This document shows positions 7,374 to 17,123 of a stretch of 64,000 nt of DNA, in pieces; within the stretch, counting starts at the first letter, position 1, and the number at the start of each line of letters is the position of its first letter. A program made the position numbers and the translations under genes. The notes beneath the pieces were generated by a model. It saw only the letters and a program-made list of their open reading frames with translations. It was not told the origin of the DNA and did no database searches. Source of the DNA: Acidimicrobiia bacterium (GTDB taxonomy: Bacteria; Acidobacteriota; Vicinamibacteria; Vicinamibacterales; CAVVIG01); contig VFZL01000001.1 in NCBI GenBank assembly GCA_016871175.1, positions 1 through 64,000 of the forward strand. Direction: 5' to 3'.

Positions 7374-8822
7374 CTAAGCGGGGCGCTGCCCGACCCCCAA
7401 CTCCGCGCCGATCGACGCGAGTTCAGGCGCGGAGGGACGTCGAAAGATGATCCCAAAGAACGCGTCGAGCCCATGACGCGGCGGTGATGTGCGCAGCGCG
7501 CCGTCGGCATCGAACAGCACGGGAGCCAGCGCGCTGTGCGCCGCGCGGGCGTCCAGGCGAGCAAATGCGTGCTGCGCGGCGAACGTCGCTGCCACCTCCT
7601 CGTTTTCCTCCGGCTCGCTCGAGCATGTGGCGTACACGAGCCGTCCCTCCGGCGCGACCACGGCAGCGGCGTTCGCCAGCATCGTCTGCTGTGCGCGGGC
7701 GAGCACCAACAAATCGCTCGGCTGCCGTCGCCATTTGATATCCGGATCCCGACGCAACGTGCCGAGCCCGGAGCAGGGGGCATCGACCACGACGCACTCG
7801 AAGACGGGTGCGAATGGCAGTGGCCGTTGCAGGTCGGCCCGCACCACGCGTACGTGGTCCGCGCCAGCGGATTCCAGGGTCCGACGAAGCAGGGCGACGC
7901 GATGCTCGCGTACGTCGCATGCCACGAGCAGGTCACCGGCACGGCGACGCTTCGGCAGACCAGCACCGGTCACCAGTTGCGCTGCAGCGAGCGCGGTCGT
8001 CCTGCCCCCGGGTGATGCGCACGTGTCGAGCACGCGGCGCCCAGGATCGGGTCCGGCCAGCAGAGGCACGAGCTGCGAGGCTTCGTCCTGCACCACGAAG
8101 AGCCCGTGGAGCCGATCGAGCGCTTCGAGTTGAGCCCGATCGCCGCGAGGCAGATGCAGGCAGTCGGGACCGAACCGACCGCGCTCGGCCTGTATGCCGA
8201 GGTCGGCCAACTGTGCCTGGAGCGTGGTCACCGTTGTTCGGATCGTGTTCGCCCGGATCGTGAGCCCCGGCGGCGTGTTGTTGTAGGCGAGCCACCGCTC
8301 CGTCGCCTCGAATCCAATCCGATCCAGCCAACGCTCGACCAGCCATCGTGGGTGCGACAGCGTCGTCGCGAGGTACGCCAGCACCGCCTCACGATCCGCG
8401 GGGTCGGCTGGCTTCTGCGGAAGCGGCAGCGCGCGTCGACGCCTCGACAGCGTCCGCAGGACCGCGTTGACGAAGCCGCGCGCACTCTGCTTGCCGGCTC
8501 GCGCCACGAGGTTCACGGCATCGTCCACGACCGCGGCGGCCGGCACTCGCGTGAGGTGGAGTAGCTGGTAGGCGCTGAGCCGCAGGATCTCCAGGACTTC
8601 GGGATCGAGCCGCTCAATGGGACGCTTGGCGAAGATGCCGATCAGGTGATCCAGCGCCGCCCGCCACCGCTGAACGCCGGAAACGATGTCAGTCGTGAGC
8701 GCGCGGTCTCGCGGGTCGGCCAGGTGCGCACGGGCAAGCTCGATCTCGGTCCCGAGGTCGCCCCCGCCAGACGAAAGCGCCCGCAAGCACTGGAACGCCG
8801 CCACCCGAGCGGGCGCGATCAT
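7374..8822 (-). CDS. rsmB: 16S rRNA (cytosine-967-C5)-methyltransferase
   Basis: A 482-residue protein with an N-terminal NusB-like RNA-binding domain (about 1-135) and a C-terminal Rossmann methyltransferase domain. The AdoMet site region DTCASPGGRTTAL, the catalytic DAPCSG motif and the second cysteine ATCS are present, which defines the RsmB/NOL1 m5C methyltransferase family. It is coupled to fmt by an ATGA overlap, a gene order (def-fmt-rsmB) that is common across bacteria. The N-terminal NusB part distinguishes it from RsmF. Confidence 0.95.
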   Translation of the reverse strand: MIAPARVAAFQCLRALSSGGGDLGTEIELARAHLADPRDRALTTDIVSGVQRWRAALDHLIGIFAKRPIERLDPEVLEILRLSAYQLLHLTRVPAAAVVDDAVNLVARAGKQSARGFVNAVLRTLSRRRRALPLPQKPADPADREAVLAYLATTLSHPRWLVERWLDRIGFEATERWLAYNNTPPGLTIRANTIRTTVTTLQAQLADLGIQAERGRFGPDCLHLPRGDRAQLEALDRLHGLFVVQDEASQLVPLLAGPDPGRRVLDTCASPGGRTTALAAAQLVTGAGLPKRRRAGDLLVACDVREHRVALLRRTLESAGADHVRVVRADLQRPLPFAPVFECVVVDAPCSGLGTLRRDPDIKWRRQPSDLLVLARAQQTMLANAAAVVAPEGRLVYATCSSEPEENEEVAATFAAQHAFARLDARAAHSALAPVLFDADGALRTSPPRHGLDAFFGIIFRRPSAPELASIGAELGVGQRPA

Positions 8823-9784
8823 GGCGCCGACGTGAATCGATCACCGGCGATGATGCGGTGACCGGACAAGAACTCGCGCGTGCGCATCGGTCGCTTCCCT
8901 TCGGCCTGAAGCTCGAGCACGTTGATGACTCCAGCCCCCGTCGAGACACGCAGCGTGTCACCTTTGGCTTCGAGAATCGTCCCGGGAGGCGTGACAGGTG
9001 AGCCCTCCGCGCCATCTTCGGCCGATGAACGGAGCAGGATCAGCCGCTGACCGTTCAGATACGAGTACGCGTGCGGCCAGGGATGCATCCCGCGAACCAG
9101 GTCATGCACGCGGTGAGCGGATTGTGTCCAAACGACGAGGCCGTCCTCTTTGGTCAGGCGATGTGCGTAGGTAGCGAGATGGTCGTTCTGCGGTACCTCT
9201 TCAATCGGACCGGCCGCCAGACGGTCCACGGTCTGCGCGAGGAGCAAGCCGCCCAATCGCGCTAGATCGCGTTCAACGTCGTCAGCCGTTTCGTCTGGGC
9301 CGATGGGTCGATGGGCCGTTGCCAACATCGCTCCGGCATCAAGAGCTCTCACCACGCGCATGATCGTGATGCCGGTTTCAGATTCTCCGGCCGCGACCGC
9401 ACGCTGAATCGGCGCCGCACCCCGATACCTCGGCAGCAGTGAGGCATGAACGTTGATCATGCCGAGGCGTGGAGTTGAAAGCACCGCCTCGGTGAGGATC
9501 TTGCCGTACGCCGCGACGACCCCCAGATCCGTGCGAAGCTCGGCAAGCTGAGTCAGGAATGCAGGGTCCTTAATCGAGGTCGGTTGAAGGACATGCAGAC
9601 TCGCTTGCAGCGCGCGCGCCTTGACAGCGCCCTCGACGACATTCTGTCCGCGGCCGCGTGGCCGATCCGGTTGCGTGACGACCCCGACGACGGGATGGCG
9701 AGAGGAGAGAAGCGCCTCGAGCGTCGGGACGGCGAATGCCGGCGTGCCGAAGAAGACGATCCGGAGGGGGCCGGCCGCTACCAT
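8819..9784 (-). CDS. fmt: Methionyl-tRNA formyltransferase
   Basis: A 321-residue enzyme that formylates initiator Met-tRNA with 10-formyl-THF. The N-terminal VFFGTPAFAVPTL segment, the catalytic INVHASLLPRYRGAAPIQ region (Asn, His) and the GITIM.....DAG segment are all present, followed by the C-terminal tRNA-binding domain. The gene overlaps the def 3' end by 7 bases and rsmB by 4, so the three are one translationally coupled unit. Length is normal. Confidence 0.95.
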   Translation of the reverse strand: MVAAGPLRIVFFGTPAFAVPTLEALLSSRHPVVGVVTQPDRPRGRGQNVVEGAVKARALQASLHVLQPTSIKDPAFLTQLAELRTDLGVVAAYGKILTEAVLSTPRLGMINVHASLLPRYRGAAPIQRAVAAGESETGITIMRVVRALDAGAMLATAHRPIGPDETADDVERDLARLGGLLLAQTVDRLAAGPIEEVPQNDHLATYAHRLTKEDGLVVWTQSAHRVHDLVRGMHPWPHAYSYLNGQRLILLRSSAEDGAEGSPVTPPGTILEAKGDTLRVSTGAGVINVLELQAEGKRPMRTREFLSGHRIIAGDRFTSAP

Positions 9785-10287
9785 TTCCCCGCGCGGGTGA
9801 GCTTTCGGATCTTCGTCACGATGAGATCGCGCTTGATGCCGCGCAGCCGATCGACGAAGAGCGTGCCGTCCAAGTGATCCATCTCGTGCTGGAAAGCGCG
9901 GGCGAGCAGCTCGGTTCCCTCTTTCTCGAACGACTCGCCGTGGCGATTGAGTGCTTTGACGACGGCACGGGCCGGCCGCACGACCGTGGCGTTGAAGCCC
10001 GGCACGCTCAGACAGCCCTCTTCCTCGAGCTGCATGCCGTCACGCTCGACGAACTCGGGATTGACGAACGTCATGAGTCCATCGCGCTCGCGGCCGACGG
10101 AGAGATCCACGACGAAGATCCGCACTGACACGCCGACCTGAGGTGCCGCCAGACCCACGCCTGGGGCAGCGTACATCGTCTCGATCATGTCGTCGATGAG
10201 CCGCTCGATGTCTGGTGTGATGGCTGCGACCGGCTCGGCCCTCTGATGCAGGGGCGCTTCGCCGTACTTGAGGATCGGACGAATCAC
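9778..10287 (-). CDS. def: Peptide deformylase
   Basis: A 169-residue metalloenzyme that removes the N-terminal formyl group from new proteins. All three family motifs are visible: GVGLAAPQ (about 44-51), EEGCLS (about 89-94, Cys metal ligand) and QHEMDH (about 133-138, two His ligands and catalytic Glu). It stands 6 bases downstream of aroC and directly upstream of fmt, the enzyme that makes its substrate. Confidence 0.96.
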   Translation of the reverse strand: MIRPILKYGEAPLHQRAEPVAAITPDIERLIDDMIETMYAAPGVGLAAPQVGVSVRIFVVDLSVGRERDGLMTFVNPEFVERDGMQLEEEGCLSVPGFNATVVRPARAVVKALNRHGESFEKEGTELLARAFQHEMDHLDGTLFVDRLRGIKRDLIVTKIRKLTRAGKW

Positions 10288-10293
10288 GACGCG

Positions 10294-11502
10294 CTAGGCC
10301 TTCACCCGGAAGCGGCTGTCGGTTCGTGCCTGGCACGCCGTGCAGTTCGCGACGAACTCCTCGAGGGAATCGCCGCCGAATTTCTCGAGCGCCGCCTCGG
10401 CCAACACGATGGCGACCATGGCTTCGCCGACCACAGCTGCGGCGGAGACCGCACAGACGTCGCTGCGCTCGATTGCCGCAGGACTCTCTCGCATCGTCGT
10501 CACGTCGACCGATCGGAGCGGTTTCATGAGGGTCGCGATCGGCTTCATGTACCCTCGCACGCGGAGGTCCTCGCCGTTAGTGATGCCGCCCTCGAGGCCG
10601 CCGGCGTTGTTCGTGGGCCGCTTGACACCCAAGGGCGGGCCAGGAGGAGCGTCGAGCGGCAGAATCTCGTCGTGGATCTTCGACCCAGGGAGCCCCGCGA
10701 CTTCTGGTCCGCGGCCGATGCCCACCGCCTTGATCGCCTGAATCGACATGAGCGCCTGGCCCAATCGACCGTCGAGCTTGCGGTCCCACTGCACGTGGCT
10801 GCCAAGGCCAGGGCGTACGCCGTGAGCGATCACCTCAAAGCAGCCGCCGACGGTGTCGCCCGCTTCGCGCGCGGCGTCGATGGCGCGCATCATCGCCCGT
10901 TCCACTTCAGGGTCCACGCAGTGCAGCGGTGAATCCTCCGCGATCGCGCGGGCCCGCTCGTAGGTGACGGCGAGCGGATCGCCAATCGACGCGGCGCCGA
11001 TTGTCACGACATGGCTGACGATGTCGGTGCCGACCGCGAGGAGTAGTTGGCGGGCGACGGCTCCCACCGCCACTCGCGCGGCCGTCTCACGTGCGCTCGC
11101 CCGTTCGAGGATGTTGCGGATGTCGGGCGACCCGTACTTGGCGATGCCCGCCAGGTCCGCGTGCCCTGGACGAGGGCGTGTCACGGCGGGTCGGTCAGTA
11201 CCCGGTACCTCGGGCGGTGCCACGCCCTCGATCGCCATCGTCCGACGCCAATTCTCCCAGTCCTTGTTGGCGATCATCATCGTGATGGGTGCCCCCGTCG
11301 TCACGCCGTGACGGACGCCGCTCACAAACTGCGCGCGGTCGGACTCGATGGCCATGCGTCGGCCACGGCCGTATCCCAGCTGCCGCCGCCGAAGCTCGCG
11401 ATCGATCGCTGCGAAATCGATCGTGAGACCGGCGGGGATGCCTTCCAGGATGGTGACGAGCGAGGGGCCGTGGGACTCACCAGCAGTCAGAAAACGCAGC
11501 AT
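10294..11502 (-). CDS. aroC: Chorismate synthase
   Basis: A 402-residue FMN-dependent enzyme that converts 5-enolpyruvylshikimate 3-phosphate to chorismate, the last shared step to the aromatic amino acids. Signatures include TAGESHG at the N-terminus, GYGRGRRMAIESD and RASARETAARVAVGA. It is the first gene of the long minus-strand operon and lies about 11 kb from the aro/trp operon, so it is not under the trp leader. The ATG at 11502 has a TAGAAT box 9 bases upstream and no Shine-Dalgarno, suggesting a leaderless transcript. Confidence 0.95.
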   Translation of the reverse strand: MLRFLTAGESHGPSLVTILEGIPAGLTIDFAAIDRELRRRQLGYGRGRRMAIESDRAQFVSGVRHGVTTGAPITMMIANKDWENWRRTMAIEGVAPPEVPGTDRPAVTRPRPGHADLAGIAKYGSPDIRNILERASARETAARVAVGAVARQLLLAVGTDIVSHVVTIGAASIGDPLAVTYERARAIAEDSPLHCVDPEVERAMMRAIDAAREAGDTVGGCFEVIAHGVRPGLGSHVQWDRKLDGRLGQALMSIQAIKAVGIGRGPEVAGLPGSKIHDEILPLDAPPGPPLGVKRPTNNAGGLEGGITNGEDLRVRGYMKPIATLMKPLRSVDVTTMRESPAAIERSDVCAVSAAAVVGEAMVAIVLAEAALEKFGGDSLEEFVANCTACQARTDSRFRVKA

Positions 11503-11511
11503 CGACGCTCG

Positions 11512-11517
11512 ATTCTA
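11512..11517 (-). promoter_or_regulatory. -10-like box TAGAAT for aroC
   Basis: On the minus strand TAGAAT ends 9 bases before the aroC ATG. A transcription start about 7 bases downstream would leave almost no 5' UTR. No good -35 box was found. Confidence 0.45.
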
Positions 11518-11606
11518 TCCGAAAAAAATGCGATCTCCGGTCCGCGCTCGGCCCTTTTCCGAGTCATCGCCTCGGTCCCGCTTCTTGCACCGGTCAGGAG
11601 CGCGAG

Positions 11607-14600
11607 GTGCGCGTGGAGCTGTTTGCCGATCGATTCATCGTAACGGACGTGGAGGCGGAGCGACGAACGGCGCCAGCAGCGCCCGGTGTACCGGGCCCGA
11701 CCATGCGACGCGCGATCGATGTGTCGTGCGGCGAGCTCATCACACTCGTGCATTCCAGCGAGGGAGAACCGAGCGAGCAGCTGCGATGGTCGTTGCGCTG
11801 CGGTCGTTTTGCCAGCATCCACCATCCGCACGTGTCGATGCTCATCGATTTCGGTCTCATCGAAGAGGGGCGTCGATTCGAGGCTTGGCGGGGCGTCGAC
11901 CCGTGGAACGGCGACCCGCGGGAGGCCGAGCGCGCACGCGATCGCACGACGACGTACTTGAGTGCAAGCGATCTGACGCCCTGTGGCCCCGACGCACGCG
12001 TGGTGCGATGGCGCGGTCGCGCCGTTGTCATCCCGAACGCGAGCGCGGGCCAGGACGCGAGCACGTCGTCCCCAGGCGCGAACGTGGCGCCGGCGCTCGC
12101 GACATGCGGCCTCGAATCGATCGGCCGGTCGGCGGTCGCCGGTGTGGCCGAGCTCTTGGGCGACCCCACGAGGTGCGAGCCGACGGCCGTGGCGATCTGG
12201 GGTGCCGCCGGCAGCGGACGCCATGTTGCCGCACACACGCTGGCGCGCGTCGCACGCGTGAACGGCTTCGTGCCGGTGGACGCAGCTCTCGACGACGCGG
12301 CCGTCTGGCGCGCCATCGGCGACCGTTCGGTCCTGCTGATCGATCGGCAGTTCGAGGGACTCTCTGGGCACGGGATGACGCCCGTCTCCAAGCGTGGTCG
12401 CTCGAAGGACGTTCGTTCGGGCGGGCGCGGTTGGCGCCGGTTGCTCGATGTCGTCAGTCGACGCGGGCGAGCACACCTGCTGCTCATGTTGACGTCAGAG
12501 CCGATGCCACGCGTGCCGAGCCTGCGCCTCGAGCCCGTGCCGACCCACGTCCTTGCCGAAGCCGTGCGCCCGTTCGCATGGGTGGCGGGCCGGCGGACGG
12601 CAGTCGAAAGCGCCGCTCGGCGCGCGGGTGGTCAGCCGGGACGGTTCGCGGCCGTGCTCTGGCACGCACCAAGGCTGGTGCGCGATGCCTCGATGGTCGC
12701 CGAACGGGCGCCCGACTACGGGGAGGCGGCGTCTGGAAGCGTCAAGCGTCCACCTCGGCGCGCCTGGCCCGTTTCAGGGGACGTCGCGGCCCTCCGGCAC
12801 AAGCTGCAGAGCGCCATGCAGCGGCTCGAGACCGGTCGGCACACGTCGGCCATGCGTGCGCTCCGCAGCATCGTGCTGGCCCTGGCGCGCCGGAAAGACT
12901 GGGGGGCCGCCGTGCACGGCGCAGCGACACTCGGCAGCGCGCTCCTCGCGCGCGGGCAGGCTGCGGAGGTCGGGCGATTGCTCGATGACGCCATCGGTTG
13001 GGCCGAAGAGGCGCAAGACGAGGCCGCGATGGGAGCGCTCTCGCTGGTCCGGGCCGACTGGCACTTGCACCACGGTGCGCTCGGGGAGGCGGAGGCTGTC
13101 GCGCGCAGCGTGCAGTCGGTCGCGGCGGCGCGCGACGACGCCACGCAACACACCGCCGCCGTGGTGGCACTTGCGCGCACGTTGTTCTGGCAGGCCCGGT
13201 TTGCGGAGGCTGGCGACGTGACGGCCCGGGTGGACGTGGGCCGCTGCAGCCCTCGCGAAGCCGTCGCGCTGGCGATCGCCACCGCCCGCAACGCCGTCGG
13301 GTGTCCTGCAGCCGGGGGAGGGCATAGGCTTGCATCCCAAGCCTTGGCGGCGGCGGAGCGCCTCGGCGAGCCGCGATGGCTCTCAAGGGCCCACGGTGTC
13401 GTGGCGTTTGCGCACGCCGCGGCAGGCGATGGGGCGGCCACCCACAACGCCGTCAGGCAGACCGTCGCCAACGCCCGCGCGGCGCACGATCCGCACGTCG
13501 CTCTGCATGCGCGCCTGCTGGGCGCCGAAGTCGATCGACGAGACGGCCGCAACTCATCGGCGACACGCCTCCTTGCACACCTTGCCCGGTTGCCGCGAGG
13601 AGCCTTGTCGGCTGCGCTGGAGGCGCGTGTCGCGCTTCTGCGCGACCTCCTGGCAGGCGGATCGCCGGAGCTGACCGCCGACCGTCTCGCCGCCTCGACC
13701 GGCCTTCGCGCGCTGCCGCTCTTCGCGCCGCCACGAACACTGCTGCCGTTTGCCGAACCCCAGCTCGAGGACGTGTTGGATCTGGTCGCGCGTCTGCAAG
13801 CCGCCGAGGACGATCGGGCCGCGTTGGTGGCCCTGTGTGCGGGTCTCCGCCAGCACCTGCGGGCAGCCGCTGTCGGCTTCCTCGTGGAGCACGGGACCAC
13901 GCGCTGCCTGGCGGCGTCGGACGGAGCACGTCTCGACACGGAGATCGCAGATCGCGCCCTCGCCGCCGGCCAACTGGTCACCGTCCACCCCGACGCCGGT
14001 GGGGCCGAGGCTGGTACGCCAGTTCGCCACGGCGGGCAGACGGTCGGGGCGCTGATCGCCCGGTGGAGCGCAGGCGTCACGCCGCGATCGGAGCGGGTGG
14101 CCGCGCTGTTGGCTCTTGGTAGCGCTCTCGGGGGACCTGCCCTCCTAGCCGCGGCACGCGGACAGGCACCGGGGCTGGCCGACGAGCTCTCGGGCGTGAG
14201 CGAGAGCATTCAAGCGGTCCGGTCAGCGATCGAGCGGGCTGCGCCGGTGTCGTATCCCGTCCTTGTGGAAGGCGAGAGCGGCAGCGGCAAGGAGCTCGTC
14301 GCGCGCGCGCTGCATCGGCGCAGTCCCCGCCGCGATCGACCGTTCGTGGCCGTCAACTGCGCCGCCCTCCCGGACGACCTCCTCGAGGCCGAGCTGTTCG
14401 GGCATACGAAAGGGGCCTTTACGGGTGCGATGATCGAGCGGCCCGGCGTCTTCGAGGAGGCGCACGGAGGCACGCTCTTTCTGGACGAGGTCGGCGAGTT
14501 GTCGGCACGCGCACAAGCCAAACTGCTGCGGACGTTGCAAGAGGGCGAGGTACGGCGAGTCGGGGAGAACGTCTCCCGGCGCGTCGATGTGCGAGTCGTC

Positions 14601-15158
14601 GCGGCGACGAATCGTCAGCTGCGAGCAGAAGTGGCCGCGGGCCGATTCCGGCTGGATCTGCTCTATCGCCTGGACGTCGTACGGATCGTCGTTCCACCGC
14701 TACGTGAGCGAAGGTCGGATCTCGCGTGCTTGATTGAGCGGTATTGGCACGAGGCGACCGAGCGGGTCCGCAGTCGAGCGATGCTGAGCGCGGCCACCCT
14801 TGCGGTGCTCGCGCAATACCACTGGCCGGGAAACGTCCGGGAGCTCCAAAACGTGATGGCAGCGCTTGCGGTCCGCGCACCGAGGCGTGGCGTCGTTTCT
14901 CCGACGGCCTTACCGTGGGCCGGCGTGGGATCGACGCTCGATGCTGCGGCGGCCTCCGACCGATTGGACACCGCACGCCGGGCGTTCGAAACGCAGTTCG
15001 TCCGGTCGGCGCTCGTGCGGGCGGGCGGGCATCGTGGGCGCGCCGCGACAGCGCTCGGTTTGTCGCGGCAAGGCCTGACGAAGCTGATGTCGCGCCTGGC
15101 GATCGCGGACCACGGTGAAGAGCCGGATCCGTCTCGGGCGCGGCGCGTCATGCCGTAA
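11607..15158 (+). CDS. Giant sigma-54-dependent activator with pseudokinase-like, P-loop-like, TPR and GAF-like regions
   Basis: A 1,183-residue regulator. Residues about 60-100 contain HPHVSMLIDFGLIEEGRR, reminiscent of a Ser/Thr kinase N-lobe, but no kinase catalytic loop follows. Around 199-206 a P-loop-like GAAGSGRH has Arg in place of the expected Lys. Residues about 395-700 are Ala/Arg-rich helical repeats of TPR type, and 715-850 resembles a GAF domain. From about 860 a complete AAA+ sigma-54 domain follows: GESGSGKE Walker A, GAFTGA at about 935, and LFLDEVGEL Walker B. A Fis-type helix-turn-helix (GRAATALGLSRQGLTKLM) ends it. GAFTGA implies real contact with sigma-54. The GTG start has an AGGAG 6 bases upstream. 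It diverges from aroC; its target genes and signal are unknown. Confidence 0.85.
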   Translation: MRVELFADRFIVTDVEAERRTAPAAPGVPGPTMRRAIDVSCGELITLVHSSEGEPSEQLRWSLRCGRFASIHHPHVSMLIDFGLIEEGRRFEAWRGVDPWNGDPREAERARDRTTTYLSASDLTPCGPDARVVRWRGRAVVIPNASAGQDASTSSPGANVAPALATCGLESIGRSAVAGVAELLGDPTRCEPTAVAIWGAAGSGRHVAAHTLARVARVNGFVPVDAALDDAAVWRAIGDRSVLLIDRQFEGLSGHGMTPVSKRGRSKDVRSGGRGWRRLLDVVSRRGRAHLLLMLTSEPMPRVPSLRLEPVPTHVLAEAVRPFAWVAGRRTAVESAARRAGGQPGRFAAVLWHAPRLVRDASMVAERAPDYGEAASGSVKRPPRRAWPVSGDVAALRHKLQSAMQRLETGRHTSAMRALRSIVLALARRKDWGAAVHGAATLGSALLARGQAAEVGRLLDDAIGWAEEAQDEAAMGALSLVRADWHLHHGALGEAEAVARSVQSVAAARDDATQHTAAVVALARTLFWQARFAEAGDVTARVDVGRCSPREAVALAIATARNAVGCPAAGGGHRLASQALAAAERLGEPRWLSRAHGVVAFAHAAAGDGAATHNAVRQTVANARAAHDPHVALHARLLGAEVDRRDGRNSSATRLLAHLARLPRGALSAALEARVALLRDLLAGGSPELTADRLAASTGLRALPLFAPPRTLLPFAEPQLEDVLDLVARLQAAEDDRAALVALCAGLRQHLRAAAVGFLVEHGTTRCLAASDGARLDTEIADRALAAGQLVTVHPDAGGAEAGTPVRHGGQTVGALIARWSAGVTPRSERVAALLALGSALGGPALLAAARGQAPGLADELSGVSESIQAVRSAIERAAPVSYPVLVEGESGSGKELVARALHRRSPRRDRPFVAVNCAALPDDLLEAELFGHTKGAFTGAMIERPGVFEEAHGGTLFLDEVGELSARAQAKLLRTLQEGEVRRVGENVSRRVDVRVVAATNRQLRAEVAAGRFRLDLLYRLDVVRIVVPPLRERRSDLACLIERYWHEATERVRSRAMLSAATLAVLAQYHWPGNVRELQNVMAALAVRAPRRGVVSPTALPWAGVGSTLDAAAASDRLDTARRAFETQFVRSALVRAGGHRGRAATALGLSRQGLTKLMSRLAIADHGEEPDPSRARRVMP

Positions 15159-15169
15159 GATGGCGCCGC

Positions 15170-15563
15170 GTGGTCCGCTGGCTCGTGCATCGCGTGAGGA
15201 TCTTTGGGCCGCGTGTCGACGGGCCACCTGGGCGTGTCGCTCCGCACGAACGAACCTGTGCTCGATCCGCTCCTGGCACGCGTGCCGGCGACGCTCGCGT
15301 TGGCCGTCGCGGCGCTCGCGTTGGCCATCACGGTGGCTCTGCCGCCGCTTGGCATGGCGGGCGCCATCATCGGGGAGGCCTCCCTGAGCTTTCTCGGCCT
15401 CGGCGTGCAGCCGCCGACACCGAGCTGGGGCTCGATGCGCAACGGGGGCCGCGTCCATCTGCTCGATGCGCCCCACCTGACCGTCTTTTCAGGCCTCGCG
15501 ATTGCGCTCGTCGTCCTCGGATTCACCTCTTCGGGTGACGGCCTGCGCGAGCTCGTCGATTGA
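15170..15563 (+). pseudogene. Fused remnant of two oligopeptide ABC-transporter permease genes (dppB-dppC type)
   Basis: The first bases encode a typical DppB N-terminus ([13 protein letters not shown]) in one frame; a second frame (from about 15204) continues with [20 protein letters not shown], the conserved middle of DppB, then a short transmembrane stretch, and after [20 protein letters not shown] it is unmistakably the C-terminal part of the other permease, DppC, ending [10 protein letters not shown]. The structure is best explained by a deletion that removed the end of dppB and most of dppC and joined the rest, plus a frameshift near the start. No partner ATPase or binding protein lies nearby. 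Its last 75 bases overlap the 3' end of the convergent TPR gene. Confidence 0.75.
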
Positions 15564-17033
15564 CACCGCTTCCGGTGAAGCCCGCGACCGTGTGCTCAGC
15601 GGCCGCGATTGAGACGCCGCGCGCGCGAGGAGGTCTTCGTCGTTGGGCGCGACGTCGAGCGCCTTACCGAGCGAGGCCTTTGCGACGCTCACGTCACCGG
15701 CTTGCGCGTCCGCTTGCGCGAGGCCCTTCAGCCATCGCGGATTCGCAGGTTCGGATGCCAGCGCGCGCTGGAGCCAGCGCTGGGCGCTGGCCACGTCGTT
15801 CGCGGCCAGCGACAACAGGCCGAGTCGGCCAGCGCGCGTCGCGGCATCTGAGTCTTCGCCGACGAGCGCGTGGTAATCGAGCAGCGCGGCGCGAGCCGCC
15901 TCGGGCTCGTGCTGCTGCTCCGCGACGTCTGCGAACGCGGCAAGCGCAGTGGGCGCGACGGGGAACCGGCGGGTGGCTTGTTCCAGGATCCGTCGCGCCG
16001 CGTCGAGCTCGCCGTTACGAGCCAGTGCTCTGCCGTACAAGCTCAACCCTTCACTCGACGCAGACGGTCCGGCGCCGAGGTGATCGAGCGCCTCGATGGC
16101 CTTCTGAATCGCGTCGGCGTCGCTATACGTGATCCCCACATCGAGCCACATGCGCCCCAGTTCTTGGTACACCCGGGGGTTATCTGGCGATCGCTCGATC
16201 GCGTTGGCGAACGTCACGGCGGCGGCCTCCGGATGGCCGGCCCGCGCATGCGCCACACCCACCGCGATCTGACGCTCCACGTGCGTGCTGTCCAGCGCTG
16301 CCAGCACCTGCAATTGCTCGAGCTGGTTGGGATAGCGACCGACGCTCTCGTACAGCGCCGCAAGCTCCTCGCGGGCCGGGATGAGCCCCGGTGCCAGCGT
16401 GACCGCACGTTCGAAGGCCTCCACCGCTTCTTGCGTGTGCTGCTGATCGCGGTGGCACAAGCCGAGCAGGTAGTGCGCGTCGGCCAGACGGGCATCCAGG
16501 GCGATCGACTCGGCGAGTGAGGCTATGGCGCGGTCTATGTGGCCGAGTCGGTAGAGGGCGAGGGCGAGGGCGAGCTTGTAGTGGACCCGCGGCACTCGGC
16601 TCTCCACCCGGAGCCGCTGTTCGTACGTGTCGACGGCCCGGTCGAATCGTTGCCGAGCGGCATAGACGTCGGCGAGCAGCTCGAGCGGCAACGGCGCGGC
16701 CGGATCCAGTTGCACGGCCGCGCGCAGATCCCGCGTGGCGGCGTCCAACTCGCCCCGTCGGCGGTAGGTTTCGCCACGCCGGAGATGGGCGAGCATCGAG
16801 TCGGGCCGGAGCGCCACGGCGCCGCTGAACGCTTCGATCGCGCCGAAGGTGTCACCCGAGGTCAGCGCGACGTCGCCTCGGGCCAGTAGGCCGCGGTAGC
16901 TTCGCTCGCGGCCCGCGGTCTGTAGCCCGACAATGACGCCAACGGCGACCAGGCCGAGAACGCCCACGGCCAGGACCACGCGCTTCACCCAGCCATGCTG
17001 CGTCCCTCTTCCCTGGATTGCCAATCGAGGCAC
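15489..17033 (-). CDS. Membrane-anchored TPR protein
   Basis: A 514-residue protein with one N-terminal membrane helix (about 18-36, [18 protein letters not shown]) and a long array of tetratricopeptide repeats (about 45-465) with the W/L-G-Y-A-F-A-P spacing of TPRs, for example [11 protein letters not shown] and [16 protein letters not shown]. Such arrays serve as protein-binding scaffolds; no enzyme domain is seen. The last 25 residues are encoded antisense to the permease remnant, so the original C-terminus may have been changed by the deletion that created that remnant. Specific function unknown. Confidence 0.75.
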   Translation of the reverse strand: MPRLAIQGRGTQHGWVKRVVLAVGVLGLVAVGVIVGLQTAGRERSYRGLLARGDVALTSGDTFGAIEAFSGAVALRPDSMLAHLRRGETYRRRGELDAATRDLRAAVQLDPAAPLPLELLADVYAARQRFDRAVDTYEQRLRVESRVPRVHYKLALALALYRLGHIDRAIASLAESIALDARLADAHYLLGLCHRDQQHTQEAVEAFERAVTLAPGLIPAREELAALYESVGRYPNQLEQLQVLAALDSTHVERQIAVGVAHARAGHPEAAAVTFANAIERSPDNPRVYQELGRMWLDVGITYSDADAIQKAIEALDHLGAGPSASSEGLSLYGRALARNGELDAARRILEQATRRFPVAPTALAAFADVAEQQHEPEAARAALLDYHALVGEDSDAATRAGRLGLLSLAANDVASAQRWLQRALASEPANPRWLKGLAQADAQAGDVSVAKASLGKALDVAPNDEDLLARAASQSRPLSTRSRASPEAVSIDELAQAVTRRGESEDDERNREA

Positions 17034-17123
17034 GAGCGACGGAACTTTCGCGTCTCCCAGGGGTCTAAAGCCGGTACAGTGGGATCAGCACTCGCAGAGG
17101 TCACGGGCATCGCTAATATCCGC

